The notes under the pieces were generated by a model. It made no database searches. It saw only the letters and a program-made list of their open reading frames with translations, and was not told where the DNA came from. This document shows positions 37,155 through 48,200 of a stretch of 64,000 nucleotides of DNA, one piece after another. This stretch comes from Amanita rubescens (lineage: Eukaryota; Basidiomycota; Agaricomycetes; Agaricales; Amanitaceae): the NCBI GenBank assembly GCA_015039365.1, contig WION01000033.1, forward strand, positions 124,001 through 188,000, in the 5' to 3' direction. The position numbers were made by a program, and so were the translations under genes. How positions within the stretch are numbered: position 1 is the stretch's first letter; each line of letters starts with the position of its first letter.

Positions 37155-38082
37155 ATGTTAACGATGGCAGCCACGCTGTAAGTGGTTAACTTTCTCTTTG
37201 GCATAACTGTCATTGAACAGGAACAACAGCCGTTGTATTGACAGTGCATTTACATACGCGATTCCTGGCGTTTGGGGGGCACATTGTGCCTGTACCCTTG
37301 AAACTGTTTGCTCCCGGGCCTCTAACGCCCGTCGGTGGTCAGGACAATGGGAGCTTGTGTTTCGCTTGGTTAATGCTAAACTCGTACAAAGAAATGTAGT
37401 AGGCAGTGATGGCCTGCTGATCCCGCCGTGGCAAACATATGACAAGTTGCGGCCTGGAACCCTCCTGTTAATGAAAGTCCAACTTTTGACGTTCGAATTG
37501 CCTGATCGTCAAAATGATGGAATCCGTAAAGTGGGTCAATTTCCTGGAAAATAATTGTAACTCTGCTAACCTCTTTCTAGATTTATCAGTTTTTCATTGA
37601 AAGAATCCGTGTAGTGGCAAATTCCGAGGAAGATATAGACGCTCCGAACAAGGGTTCGAACTCCTCAACGACACGGATCACAGCTACCATGGGGCAGCGT
37701 GACGAAACTGACGACGCCTTGGATGGCCTGTTTGCGACAAAGAAGAGGAAAGTTACAACTGAGGACGAAAATGGTGCATCGACTTCCGCATCTCTTACCG
37801 CGAAAACGGCAGAAGAGAGTGTTGAAAAGGTTCGGTGCCCGTCCTGGATTTATTTCCTGTTCTAATATTGAATAGGCCGAGAAACCTAGCACGTCAAAAG
37901 GAAAAAGTAAAAGAGGGAAAGCAAAAGACGAGACCGACAAGGTAACCAGAGGGGGCAAAGGAAAGGGTAAAAAGAGAGAAGTGTCGCCAGTGCCCTTGGA
38001 GGAAGTTGCCGGCGATGACGACAATGATGATGGACACGATAACGAATCAGACGACGTGGAAATGAAAATCGCTGACTCTTGA
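37155..38082 (+). CDS. Unrecognised, probably nuclear protein
   Basis: Exons 37155-37177, 37221-37530, 37581-37829 and 37876-38082 add to 789 bases (262 aa) in frame. I do not recognise the family. The first part is mixed (WELVFRLVNAKLVQRNVVGSDG, LRPGTLLLMKVQLLTFELPD), then IYQFFIERIRVVANSEED. The C-terminal ~110 residues are highly charged: a KKRKVTTEDE stretch resembling a nuclear localisation signal, Lys/Gly-rich KGKSKRGKAKDE and KGKGKKREV, then an acidic end (GDDDNDDGHDNESDD). The composition suggests a nucleic-acid or chromatin-associated protein. An upstream ATG at 37067 opens a different frame and was not used. The start exon is the least certain part. Confidence 0.45.
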
Positions 38083-38558
38083 TTGTATTGAAGTAATCCA
38101 TGTACATAACGGTCAAAGAATTTTCTTTCTTTTTCACTCCTGCTTTGAGGCACGTAGCGGGACCTGCGGCACATGTGCCGCCCTCTACGTTTATATACAT
38201 AACTCACTCGAAAATGGAGGTATACACTGTGACGCGTGACGTTACAAATAAAGAAGTTATCCGAGAAACCCTATTGGTCACCGTCATCTCGCAACTCAGA
38301 TAGTACCAACACGATCGCACTGACTCAAAGTAGAAACCAGTGAGCACCAAGCATCCAATACTCCATGCCTTATAATCTCGTATAAGTATCACCCACGCTA
38401 CATTTAGCTTTCACGGCATCATTTCCAGGGAACTTTTCCTGCTTCCCATGATGCAAAGTCCTGACTGGTCGGGAAATTAAAAAAAGTCATTCCCAAGTCT
38501 CCAATTCACTATCTAAGCTTTGACGTGGATGCCGTCTTTCAACCTATCTTGAAAAAAA
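38083..38558. other. Spacer before DMT transporter B
   Basis: This spacer contains a TGACGCGTGACG motif near 38230, similar to the ones at 3201 and 51871, and the inverted partner (38312-38368) of the 57-base repeat at 29792. The final ~100 bases match the sequence ahead of transporter A. No gene is seen. Confidence 0.5.
38312..38368 (-). repeat. 57-bp repeat, inverted partner of 29792-29848
   Basis: This is the reverse complement of 29792-29848 at 53 of 57 positions. Its orientation is opposite to the transporter genes' duplication, which runs in direct orientation, so this repeat was not simply copied along with the block. Confidence 0.7.
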
Positions 38559-40023
38559 ATGCTGCGAGCTCTCGTTAAGAACAATGCTGGCCTGCTACTG
38601 GTCGTAGCATCCGAAGCGTTTTACGTATTCATGCGTGCATCAGTCAAAGTTCTTACGAGCGAAGGAGGGTCGGCGATCCCTATTTCGGAGGTGCGGTTTT
38701 TGCGTTCAGTTCATTAGTTATGTTTTCTTATCATTCTCCCCAGATTATAGTGTACAGAATGGTGAGGCTATCGAGAACATACTGCCCATCGACCAAAAAA
38801 ACTGAGTAGACCACGATGCTGAGGTTGTAACTTATGTTTTCTCCGTGGCATACATGTGAGTTTATTATTCCGCCTGATTACAACTATATTATCAGAGATA
38901 AGGTATTGCACGAAAATAGATCACCCTATCCTTGGTCCGCCTCACGTTCGGTTCTTGCTTCTGTGTCGCGGTTTCTCCGAGTACGCGTTTAATTCAAGCT
39001 TCTTTCTATTGACATCCACCAATTCGGTTCCAGATTCATAGGGATCTTCGGGATGTACTACGCGCTACAATATCTTTCGCTCTCTGACTCTGTCGTCCTT
39101 GGCTTCCTCTCACCATTGTCTACGGCTATCGCGGGTTCACTCATCCTCAATGAAAAATTCAAAAAAGGAGAAGCAGTGGCAGGGAGTTGAGTACATCACC
39201 TGTTCTTCATTTGAGTCGTTTGTTTATGAATCTTTCGTTACAGTTATCAGTCTTCTTGGAGTAGTCTTGATCGCACGGCCACCTTTTATCTTCGGTTCTA
39301 ACGGGCATAATGAAGAAAAAGATGAACATGGCGTGACGATAGGACATCGGATGATTGCCGTTTGGTGCGTGTTCGTCCTACTCTTGCGCGTCTTCAGGCT
39401 TAATCTGCCTCTAGCGTTTCTTTGATTAGTACTCTCGGATTTACCAGCGGATGTATGTACCAACACCATCCTAAGGGGATTTCATTGACGTTGCTTTACT
39501 AGTCATCACAATCAGAGCAATTGGAAAACGCGCCCATCCCCTCCATAACATGGCGTATCTTTCTTTCCCGAGTGCCATTATATGTGCTGCGGGGTGCGTT
39601 TCTCGTGCCATATTAGATGCTCTATTTGACAATTAAGTAATCAGCATAATCCTAACTCGTACCCCCGTGGTCGTCCCTACGGAGAGATTATATCTCAGCA
39701 TGCTTGTGTTAATTGGCGTATTCGGGTTTTTCGCTCAAATACTCATGATCATTGGTTTCCAAATCGAGGCTGCGGGCCGGGCCTCCTTGGGAATTTACAG
39801 TAAAGTGATTTTCACATTGATCCTGGAGCGAGTCGTATTCGGAACTACACCAGGCCTTTTATCGATCCTTGGGACATTTTTGATTCTGGGATCGGGGATT
39901 TATGTCACGGCAACGAAAGCGAGAGAGGGAGGCGACTCAGAAGGAAGCAATGTTGAGGAAGGCTGTGCCTTGCTTAACCCACATGAGGACAGCAATAGAC
40001 AGCATACGGATGTTGAGAGTTAA
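38559..40023 (+). CDS. DMT-superfamily (EamA) transporter B
   Basis: This paralogue of transporter A can be spliced the same way (first exon MLRALVKNNAGLLLVVASEAF..ISE, then IIVYRM, VVTYVFSVAY, MYCTKIDHPILGPPHVRFLLLCRGFS, and so on) to a continuous protein ending ATKAREGGDSEGSNVEEGCALLNPHED. The last exon starts near 39645. EamA landmarks are kept: GFIGIFGMYYALQYLSLSD, FLSPLSTAIAGS, ISLLGVVLIARPPF, TIRAIGKRAHPLHN and GFFAQILMIIGFQIEAAGRAS. Conservation of frame and splice sites between the two copies argues that both are functional. The cytosolic tail is shorter than in A. Substrate unknown. Confidence 0.82.
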
Positions 40024-40224
40024 TCGCTATCAACATCCAAGCCGTCTCCCCCGATGTCGCTGACAGCGATTGTAAAAAGATTCTAAATGTGATGCAATAC
40101 ACAAAGAATGGACTTCGCACTGGTAGTGCGCCTCTTGCTTCTTCCATTCCTCCCTCTCTTTGATCAACGCTGGAGGCCTGAAACCGTAGAGGTCAACAGT
40201 CCTTTGAGTAGTTCCCGGTTTACT

Positions 40225-40715
40225 CGAGACATGCTCTGCACCCTCGTCTGACAACCAGGCGGCTTAGTATCGGCAGCAAGAATCCCCTCTTGAACAAGGA
40301 CGATCTCGAAAAGCGCGAGTATCGACACTATGCCCGTATGTGGGCGTAGTTCGATCGACTCCAGTTACGCTATTCCTCTCTATCTCTCATTGCTTCTGCC
40401 CTCGCCATTGTGTCCCTCGTCAAATGCTGTGTTGAGTCGCGAATCTGCTAGCTATCAGGTGATCGATCAGTAACGATACCGCCCCAGCCCAATACAACTA
40501 TGATCGGGCCAGCGCGGGGTTAAATAAAACACACACTACGGGCACAGGAGTGTTTCTGGAAGGGGGGAATCGACCCGAAATTCTGATAAAATATTTCATT
40601 TCTCCAGCGAGAATTATACACGGGAAACTCAAATCGGCTGACGCTATTTTTTTCTATCAGCATGCACTACGAAATTAGCACAATTTTGTCTGATGCCTAG
40701 GAGTAAGTCCTGTGA
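40225..40715. other. Segment present only in duplication copy B
   Basis: Sequence similarity with block A stops near 40222 (after AGTTCCCGGTTT) and resumes near 40716 (TTTCCAGACGTTTCAC). The intervening ~490 bases have no gene. They could be an insertion here or a deletion in A; I saw no clear terminal repeats. Confidence 0.5.
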
Positions 40716-41360
40716 TTTCCAGACGTTTCACCTTTTCCTGATAGCACCGCCACCAATAAAGTAAACGGCATGCGCACAGCCACCTTTGAAAACGCGCGTA
40801 AAACGCAGAACGGACAGTCAGATTCGTCAAGCAAGGCCGAAAGTTTTCAGAAGCTCAACTCTCTCTCGTCGGTATGTGCAACTTTAGCAGAGAAGCAGGA
40901 AAACCCCTTTGCAACAAAGGAGACCAGGGCAAATAGTCATCCCTGAAGGCGCTATAACGACTCTCGTACATCGGTGATCCCGGCGGTGGGCGGTAGACTG
41001 AATATGTTTGAGACCTGCTAGAGGTAGTCGCAATTTCAAGTTACCATGTATATCACTGATGTGTACAGCATTAGCTTCACAGGCAACAGAGGCAATAATA
41101 ACCGCTATTTGCGTTCGGCGAACAACAACGGCGAGTTAGGCGATGCGCAAAGCTGGGGACGAAAACCAGAGCTAAAATCAGATCGCTACCTTACCCTGGA
41201 TCGGGAGCTATGCATGACTCATGAGAAATGCCGCATTGCCACGGTATCTGCGCCTATCAGGTCTCGACTTTGTATTAGTAGCGCGAGTTGTGCGCGCCGA
41301 CCTATTCACGAATAGGGCACAGCATCCCGAAACCACGATGCGGGACGTCTCCTGCGAGCG

Positions 41361-41385
41361 AGATAAAAGGGCCCATGTTCTTGCG
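41361..41385 (+). promoter_or_regulatory. Shared core promoter block of G1 copies
   Basis: AGATAAAAGG followed by CCATGTTCTTGC stands about 60 bases before the start of G1 copy 5. Nearly the same block occurs before copy 3 (32681) and, on the minus strand, before copy 9 (49910-49886, GATATAAAACG). The spacing to the start codon is similar in all three. Confidence 0.6.
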
Positions 41386-41424
41386 AACGTGATCCCTGCG
41401 AATTCACAGCGTCCCTTATTCAAC

Positions 41425-42303
41425 ATGTTCCGCACCTCCTTGCTCACAAGTATCCTACTCGCTACAGTCGCTATTGCTGCACCGTCATCGACCATCGGCG
41501 CTCGTCACAGGTCACAGCCGTTGCAGCGTATCCAGAACAGCGACCTTACTACAGATGGCACACAGCGAGTGTTTCTCAGCCATAACTGGGCTGGTTCTAT
41601 CCAGAACAGCACAAAGGTGGGTAACGGACAATGATCGCGGGTAGCTTGCTAACTTACCTTCGTCGCTGCAGGGGACTTTCACAACCGTCACTGGTACTTT
41701 CGTAGTACCGACTCCCAGTGCTCCCGAAGGGTTTTCATCGGTGTGGGTGGGTATTGATGGCTTCACATGCCCAACCAAGGCCCTTCTGCAGACTGGAGTT
41801 CAGTTGAATTTGGTTAACGACACCGTTTCATACCAGGGTAAGTTGATTCAGCATTTACGTGAAATATACTCATAATAATCCTTCTATCAGCTTGGTATGA
41901 ATGGTTTCCAGCTGATACAATTTACTTTGACAACATTACCATCAACTCGGGCGACGAAGTTCGGCTTACAGTGGTTGCAACTTCCACTACGACTGGCAAG
42001 GCTTTGGTTGAGAATTTAACCAACAAGCAGACTGTAGAGCACGACCTCAGCTCTTCGTACCCACTTTGCCAAGAGAGTGCAGAGTGGATTGTCGAAGACT
42101 TCAGTTTTGCTAATGAGTCACTTGTGCCCTTCAATGATTTTGGCACAGTGATATTCACGGACGCTTTCGCACTGACGGCTGGAGGCGAAATCTTAACTCC
42201 TGATGGTGCTATCATCACCCTCATCGCACAAAACAACGAGACGATCACCTCTGTTGACGAGGGTCTACTTGGAGTTACAATTTCGTACAATAAAACCCAG
42301 TAA
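41425..42303 (+). CDS. G1 family glutamic peptidase, copy 5
   Basis: Exons 41425-41616, 41672-41837 and 41891-42303 give 256 aa. The signal peptide is MFRTSLLTSILLATVAIAAP and the propeptide contains RHRSQPLQRIQ. The core has LSHNWAGSI, VTGTFVVPTPSAPEG, VWVGIDGFTC, LLQTG (catalytic Gln), AWYEWFP and AEWIVEDF (catalytic Glu). Unlike its paralogue copy 3, it keeps the GIDG Asp. It faces copy 6 tail to tail. Confidence 0.93.
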
Positions 42304-42716
42304 CGGCGCGCTCGTGTGGGACTTTGATGGACTGATAGTTAAGTAATGGTGGAAAATATCGTAATGGGAATGTCACGCTCAGAATGCGGTTCCATTTGTT
42401 TAGCCTAAGGGTAACTACGGTTGGCATATTGATCGAGCCTCTATCTTTACCCGTTAGCGGATGCCGAGTGTGTTCGAAATAGATTAGTAGTGACGTTAAT
42501 AAGAAAGCCTCACCTCGATTACATGTAATCAGATTGAGGTGAGAAAACGGAAAGCTTGACATACGGTTGCAAAAGTAAAGTAACGAAGAGAAAGGGAACG
42601 AAAATGTAAGGAAGGCCGTTTGGTACTAGCAAAGCGCATGGATGGATAACAGTTGGCGCTCGAGGGACCGACACATCAAGGAGTGAGGTTTCTCGCTTGA
42701 TTTGTCCGGGCAGACC

Positions 42717-43616
42717 TCAACTTATGTAAGAGATCGTAACGACGTTTGAATGCTGCTTCGTAGAGGTAAGGACTGGACCACCTTGTCGAATGTCGTTGAT
42801 AACGGCACCCTGAGGTGAGACAGTACGGCCGCTAGACGTTCGGGCAGAGGAGTCGAAGAACGTCACAGTACCAAAGTCACAGAAGGGCGCCATCGAGATG
42901 TCACCCTCACCATCAACCAGAGAGGGGTCTTCAACGATCCACTCTGCGGTCTGCCCACAAAGCGCGTATGTAGACGTGACGTGCTTGGATACACTCTGAC
43001 CGTTTGATAGATTCTCGATCACGGCTTTGCCGCTTGTATCAGAATCGGCAGTGATCATGAGCCTGATAGTATCGCCAGTGTGGATAGTAATGTCGTTGAA
43101 ATAATATGGGGTATCTGGATACCATTCGTACCAAGCTAGTGCGGGTGATGGTAAGGATTTCTTGCAGGTGCTGAAATATACAAACAGCTTACGCTTGTAG
43201 GAGATAGCGCCATGACTATAGATCATGTCGATGCCAGTCTGCCAGAGACCACCCATGCAGGTGTCGCCATCAATGCCAACCCACACCGCTGCAGAGCCAT
43301 CTGGGGATTTAAGAGTAGGTACCACGAAGGTAGCACTAATAGAGTTGTAGGTTCCCTGAACAAAGGTGCAAGTAAGCAACTATTAGCAATATCGTGGCAG
43401 CCACATGCAACATACGCTGGGGCCTTCTAACTCTGCACCAGCCCAGCCGGGATTGTAGTCTTCGTGAGACGTGCGGTTGGCAAAGTTGTCTCTCCCAATG
43501 CGCCGTATGGGTCTGGACCTATGACGACGAGTAACGCGAGACTCGATGTGGGAAGGTGGAATAGCAAAAGCCACAGTGGCGAGTAGGATGGTAGCGACTA
43601 GGGAAATAGCAACCAT
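42717..43616 (-). CDS. G1 family glutamic peptidase, copy 6
   Basis: Minus-strand exons are 43616-43416, 43355-43193 and 43135-42717, giving 260 aa. The signal peptide is MVAISLVATILLATVAFAIP and the propeptide is basic (RRHRSRPIRRIGRD). The core has NPGWAGAEL (SSNWAG in most copies, so Ser-Asn is altered), ISATFVVPTLKSPDG, WVGIDGDTC, GLWQTG (catalytic Gln), AWYEWYP and AEWIVEDP (catalytic Glu). It is the duplicated partner of copy 4, sharing the GLWQ variant and the CATATAAAG promoter element. Confidence 0.9.
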
Positions 43617-44796
43617 ATCGAACAGCGGTACTGCGGAACTCGCTCCCGCGGGCACTTTATATGCGCGAGATTGTACATCCCAAAATATGTCGTAGGTTCA
43701 GGGTTGACATATGTGTATGATCGTTGAGGGGGGCGGCGCACGGCACACTATTTTGCGTGCAGTTCCGCCGTGCGTATGCATAGTCAAGCATATAATCCGG
43801 CGGCGCGGATAGATCCCCGGAGATGCATCAGTGGCACTTCCGAAAGATGATGCAGCATAGTTAGTGGGCATGGATTATAGCTAGGCCATCAGAGTCGACG
43901 GTGCGCTTAGCACTAGCAAAACTCGGAATGAAATTAGAGAAGCTATATATGATAATACACGTACCGATATAGACTGGTTTCCTGCTTGAGACACGTAGTC
44001 GTCAACTATCAGAATGCCCATCACCTGCTTCATTCATGTCAAACAGAAGACACCGCCCACTATCTGTAACGAGTGGTTGAAACCAGAGTAACTAGAGTAA
44101 GATCAGCCCCTACTTTTTTTTTTTTTTTTTTTTTTTTGAAAACAGCGACCAAGTCTGCCCGAGTCTTTGATGCGCGAAACCGCCACACTGATTTTCTTGG
44201 GAGGAAAAAATAAATTCTGGGGATAACAAGCCTAGCGATGTTGTCGGAGTGTCTGTACTTGTATTAGTAAGGAGTAAACAAGTCAAAACAACGGTCACGG
44301 ATATTCGTGACTAGATCGATCCAGATTCCACGCGCTTCCGTCAGATAAGCCCTACCCGTACCGTAACGTCAATCTGGGCGGATTCTAAAGTCCTTTCTCT
44401 CTCGGAATTGATGACTGCTCTTTGCATCTACATCTCGTACTACCTCCCATGCACCCCCTTTGGCGAGCCGAGATTCTCCAACCCGATAGGGACATGCTTA
44501 CTGGTACCGAATCGTGGATGCAGGGACGAGCATGTCAAATCACTACCATGCAAAGGTTACTCAACGTGAATTTATAGTTTTCCTCTCCAGAGATTTATCG
44601 ACAACCCCGCAAGTGGCCTGTGATAAGTCCCGAGTCAACCTCTTGAAGGCCCGGAATCAGTCGTAGCGAAAGTGGAGATTGTCCAGAACAAAGAATGTCT
44701 ATGAATAAGCGAATGACTGGGTATCGAACAGATAACTAATGAATGTACTAAGGCCCAAGTCCACACAAAACGTCCCAGGTAGTATGCGAATATGCT
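43617..44796. other. Intergenic region with a 24-base poly-T
   Basis: No gene is seen. The first ~300 bases resemble the promoter side of G1 copy 4. A run of 24 T lies at 44114-44137. Read on the minus strand this is a poly-A and could mark the end of a retroposed sequence, but no source gene was recognised beside it. Confidence 0.45.
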
Positions 44797-45669
44797 CTAT
44801 TGGCGGTACGAGATCGTAATGTTATTTGCCTTCACTTGAACAGAGGTCTTATCCACGCCATTCTTTTGAATGATAAAGACCTGGGCGCCAACGGGCGAGA
44901 CGTTCTTGCCGCTAGTCGTCGTAGCAGAGGCACCCACAAACTGCACGGTGCCAAAGTCGCAGAAGGGTACATCTACGCCATTATTCATGAAGTCTTCAAC
45001 GATCCACTCAGCATTCTGCAGGCAAAGTGGGGATTGGGAAGTCAAATCTTCCCCTACAACCTGGCCTGTAGTATGGTTCTCGATCTTGACTATACCGTTT
45101 GTGTTGGTGTTCGCGGTGATTGTAATCTGGATTACATCACCGGCGCTTATGGTAATGTCGTTGAAATTAACCGCGTCGGCTGGATACCACTCATACCAAG
45201 CTAGTGCGCGTGAGTATAGCAGGAAGAAGAAATATCGAACCACATACCATTGTACGAGGGGATTCCACCTTTGATGTTCACGTAGATACCAGCCTGCAAG
45301 ATCGCAGATCCGCACGTGTCGCCATCGATGCCGACCCACACTGATGAATCGCCATCAGGGCCTGAGGGAGTAGGAACTTTGAAGGTACCGGTAACCGACT
45401 TAAAAGGCCCCTGTAGCATAAAGCGCAAATGAGCGGTATTGTCATGGTAAAAAGTGTGCATTACGCACACTGGGGTCAGATTCCCAGACGGCACCGGACC
45501 AGTTATTACTGTAGGCAACATTGGACGTGCCGTTGGTACCAAATTTGGTGCTTGTTCGATCCAAAATCCCGGACCTGCGACGATGAGTGCGAGACTCGAC
45601 GACAGAAGATGGAGCAGCAAATGCAGCGGCGGCCAGTAGGATGCTAGTGAACAGAGAGGTTGCGACCAT
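44797..45669 (-). CDS. G1 family glutamic peptidase, copy 7
   Basis: Exons 45669-45469, 45410-45248 and 45200-44797 give 255 aa. The signal peptide is MVATSLFTSILLAAAAFAAP. The core has YSNNWSGAVW, VTGTFKVPTPSGPDG, VWVGIDGDTC, ILQAG (catalytic Gln), AWYEWYP and AEWIVEDF (catalytic Glu). It is the first of four minus-strand copies in a row. It ends YRQ, without the extended tail of copies 8 and 9. Confidence 0.92.
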
Positions 45670-45957
45670 GTTGAGCCCAATTCGCCGAATAAAGTGGTGA
45701 TATGAAACGTCGCGGAGACATCATTTGTTGGCATGGAACTCTTTATACTTATTACATTCCGGCATAGGTTCGCACTGCCATAATGCACTCTTGACATTTT
45801 AGGAATGGACCCGTGTCAAATCATTTCAAGCCCGGTCCAGATTCTAAATGGGTATACGTATAGAATCGTTACGTAACGAGCGAATGTGAAAAGTACGTCC
45901 ATGCGTATATGTTTGTCCAATGAGCCCATCCAAGTCCCACATAGCCGCGCCATGTCC

Positions 45958-46873
45958 TTATTGGCTTGTGGTTGCATTGTACTTAATTGTAACCTCAAGC
46001 AACCCCTCATCGACGGAAGTGATGATTTCTTTGTTCTGTACGAGGAGAATAGTGGTGGCATCTTCGGGAGTGTAAAGACCGGTATCATAGTAACCGCCGT
46101 CGGTCGCCACTGCAAAGGCTTCCTCGAACGTCACAGTAGTGAAGTCGTTAAAGGGCACAAGGTGATTGTTTGAACTGAAGTCTTCAACAATCCACTCGGC
46201 ATTCGCCCCGCAAAGTTCGTACGTAGAGCTGATTTCCTGTGTTACGCTCTGAGCATTGGATAGGTTGTCTATGGTAGCTTCGCCAGTTGTACTCGAAGTG
46301 GCAACGACCGTGAGCCGGATCTCGTCACCCGAGTTGATGACAATGGGTTTATCAAAGGGCTGCGCGTAAGCTGGGAACCACTCATACCAAGCTAATAGAA
46401 ATTACCCGTGAGGATTTATGTAGAAACTTGAATACATGAATAAACCTACCGTCGTACGAGACGACACCATTCACGAGATTGAGGACGATACCAGTCTGTA
46501 GGATAGCATTCTGGCATGTGAAACCATCAATGCCAACCCACGCCGATGAATAGCCGTTAGGGGCGCTGGGAGTAGGTACTTTGAAAGTACCAGTAACAGA
46601 CGTGAAAGTCCCCTGGAGCAACAAAGATAAGTTAGCAGTTATCTATAACGACCAATTACGACGCACATTAGTCTTGTTCCAGGCAGAACCAGCCCAGTTA
46701 CTACTGTAGAGTACTTGAGGCGCTGTTCCATCTACGGCAGTGTTGCTACCCTGAACGAGTTGCAACGGCTCAGATCTGCGGCGAATATCAGCACGAGATT
46801 TAATGGCAGAGGATGGAAAGGCAAGAGCAGCAGTAGCGAGTAGGACACTAGCGATCAGGGAAACGAAGACCAT
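45958..46873 (-). CDS. G1 family glutamic peptidase, copy 8
   Basis: Exons 46873-46667, 46612-46450 and 46391-45958 give 267 aa. The signal peptide is MVFVSLIASVLLATAALAFP. The core has YSSNWAGSAW, VTGTFKVPTPSAPNG, AWVGIDGFTC, ILQTG (catalytic Gln), AWYEWFP and AEWIVEDF (catalytic Glu). The C-terminal part has an insertion (TDGGYYDTGLYTPED). It lies 288 bases from copy 7, in tandem. Confidence 0.92.
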
Positions 46874-47849
46874 GTTGATCAAGGGTGCGTTGGGGCTCGC
46901 AGGGTTGTTCGTGTAGGTGGTTCATCTTATATCATATAACATGTTTATGACATTTGTGGAATAGCTCGGCGCTGTTTGTGTACATACTTTTTTTCGGCTA
47001 GTTGATGGGCATTACGAGCGCACTATATTGAACCCTGATCATACCACGATTTTTCTCATGTCATGAGTGATCCGGCCTTTCGCTAACAATTTCAGGCGCT
47101 GGGAAGCAGAATGGATTTTCGTCTATTGCTTCTTTCCCGCAAATACATGAGCCCCCGAAGCAAGTTTCTTTCTCAGAACTTGAATGCCGTCGAGTTGCGA
47201 ATACCGCAACTATAGGCTGTTTTTGGTCGTTCTCCGTGGGATCAACGTAGCGCCTTCAGAGTGACGATTACCCCAGGGCCCAGACAATGAGGTTTGAGGT
47301 GCTTTGAGAGTCTGATCAGGCTCAATATCGAGGCTAGATCCATGCTTAGGACACGTTACCAGCATTGATGGTGGGTCTGTCACGAATATCGGCATTTCAC
47401 GACGGGGTGTGGTAGCTCGACGGTGCATCATGTTGTCAGCAGCAGGACAGTTTGCTGGTCATTCGGTATGGGAAACGGAATAAATTGGGCGATGAGTGGA
47501 CATCTGGACAACGTATACCGTTGGTGCCAAGGAATAGAGGAACTTGGAAAGCTAAACTCCACGTGACTTTACATATTGAACGTTCGCCAACCTCCCGGAG
47601 TCGACGACTCATCTGAATCGCCGATAGTCGGATTTTAGCTGGAAGTGATCATCGGCTTCATTCTTTGGGAACCCCCATTTGCAAGAATTTCAAGAGTTCA
47701 CTCAAATACGTACACCAACCCGGTCTATCACCGAATCAGACTAATCCATCAGTAAGTTATGTCACGTCTTTGTGCACGTTTTATATCTTCATCTAGCGAG
47801 TCCTCTCACAATGCACATAGGCGCGTCATGTCTTTATTACGAAATTATA
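46874..47849. other. Intergenic region between G1 copy 8 and relics
   Basis: The right side of copy 8 holds its promoter (TATA-like sequence near 46920-46940). Otherwise there are only motif-free short frames. Confidence 0.4.
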
Positions 47850-47945
47850 ATCTTGAGAAAGGATTTTGCCGTCACTCGTCAATGCAAAAACATCCTTGAA
47901 TGTCTCAGTGCCAAAGTCATTGAAGGGCATGAGAAGTATTATGAT
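47850..47945 (-). pseudogene. G1 peptidase relic 1
   Basis: On the minus strand this segment encodes MPFNDFGTETFKDVFALTSDGKIL, which matches the third-exon text of the G1 copies (VPFNDFGTVTF.DAFALTN/T.G.EIL). No other G1 exons are in line with it, so it is a short remnant of a former gene copy, sitting between live copies 8 and 9. Confidence 0.7.
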
Positions 47946-48119
47946 AAAATCAGGATCTTCGACATCTCCGTGTTGGCTGTGGAGCCGGTGCTGTGTACAT
48001 CAATGATTACACGAGTTCCTCCAAATTGCAGCACCCACACTCTCAAACGTACTTTTGGCTCGTGGCACCGCCCATATGGATGTCTGAATGTGATGATGGC
48101 GCCCTCGATGGCTACGGAC

Positions 48120-48200
48120 TCTTCCACTTCTAACTCCATGTACCAAAGTCAGGGAATGGCACAACAGAATTATTCTGAAAATAATCCTCGGTGAAGCGCT
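48120..48200 (-). pseudogene. G1 peptidase relic 2
   Basis: The minus strand reads EDYFQNNSVVPFPDFGTW, resembling the block just after the catalytic Glu in copy 10 (VEDYFQGNVHSLVPLCNFGTV). It lies about 175 bases upstream, in sense direction, of relic 1, which carries the following part of the same exon. The two may be pieces of one decayed gene, although they overlap by the PF.DFGT segment. Confidence 0.6.

Larger units (their letters stand above)
38450..43770. repeat. Segmental duplication, copy B
   Basis: This block repeats 30392-35100 in the same orientation: DMT transporter, forward G1 peptidase, reverse G1 peptidase. It is longer, mainly because about 490 bases (roughly 40225-40715) between transporter and peptidase have no counterpart in copy A. 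Confidence 0.8.

Noticed and set aside
44114..44137. Poly-T as proof of a LINE or processed pseudogene on the minus strand
   Set aside because: No coding remnant or target duplication was found next to it; simple homopolymer slippage is enough.
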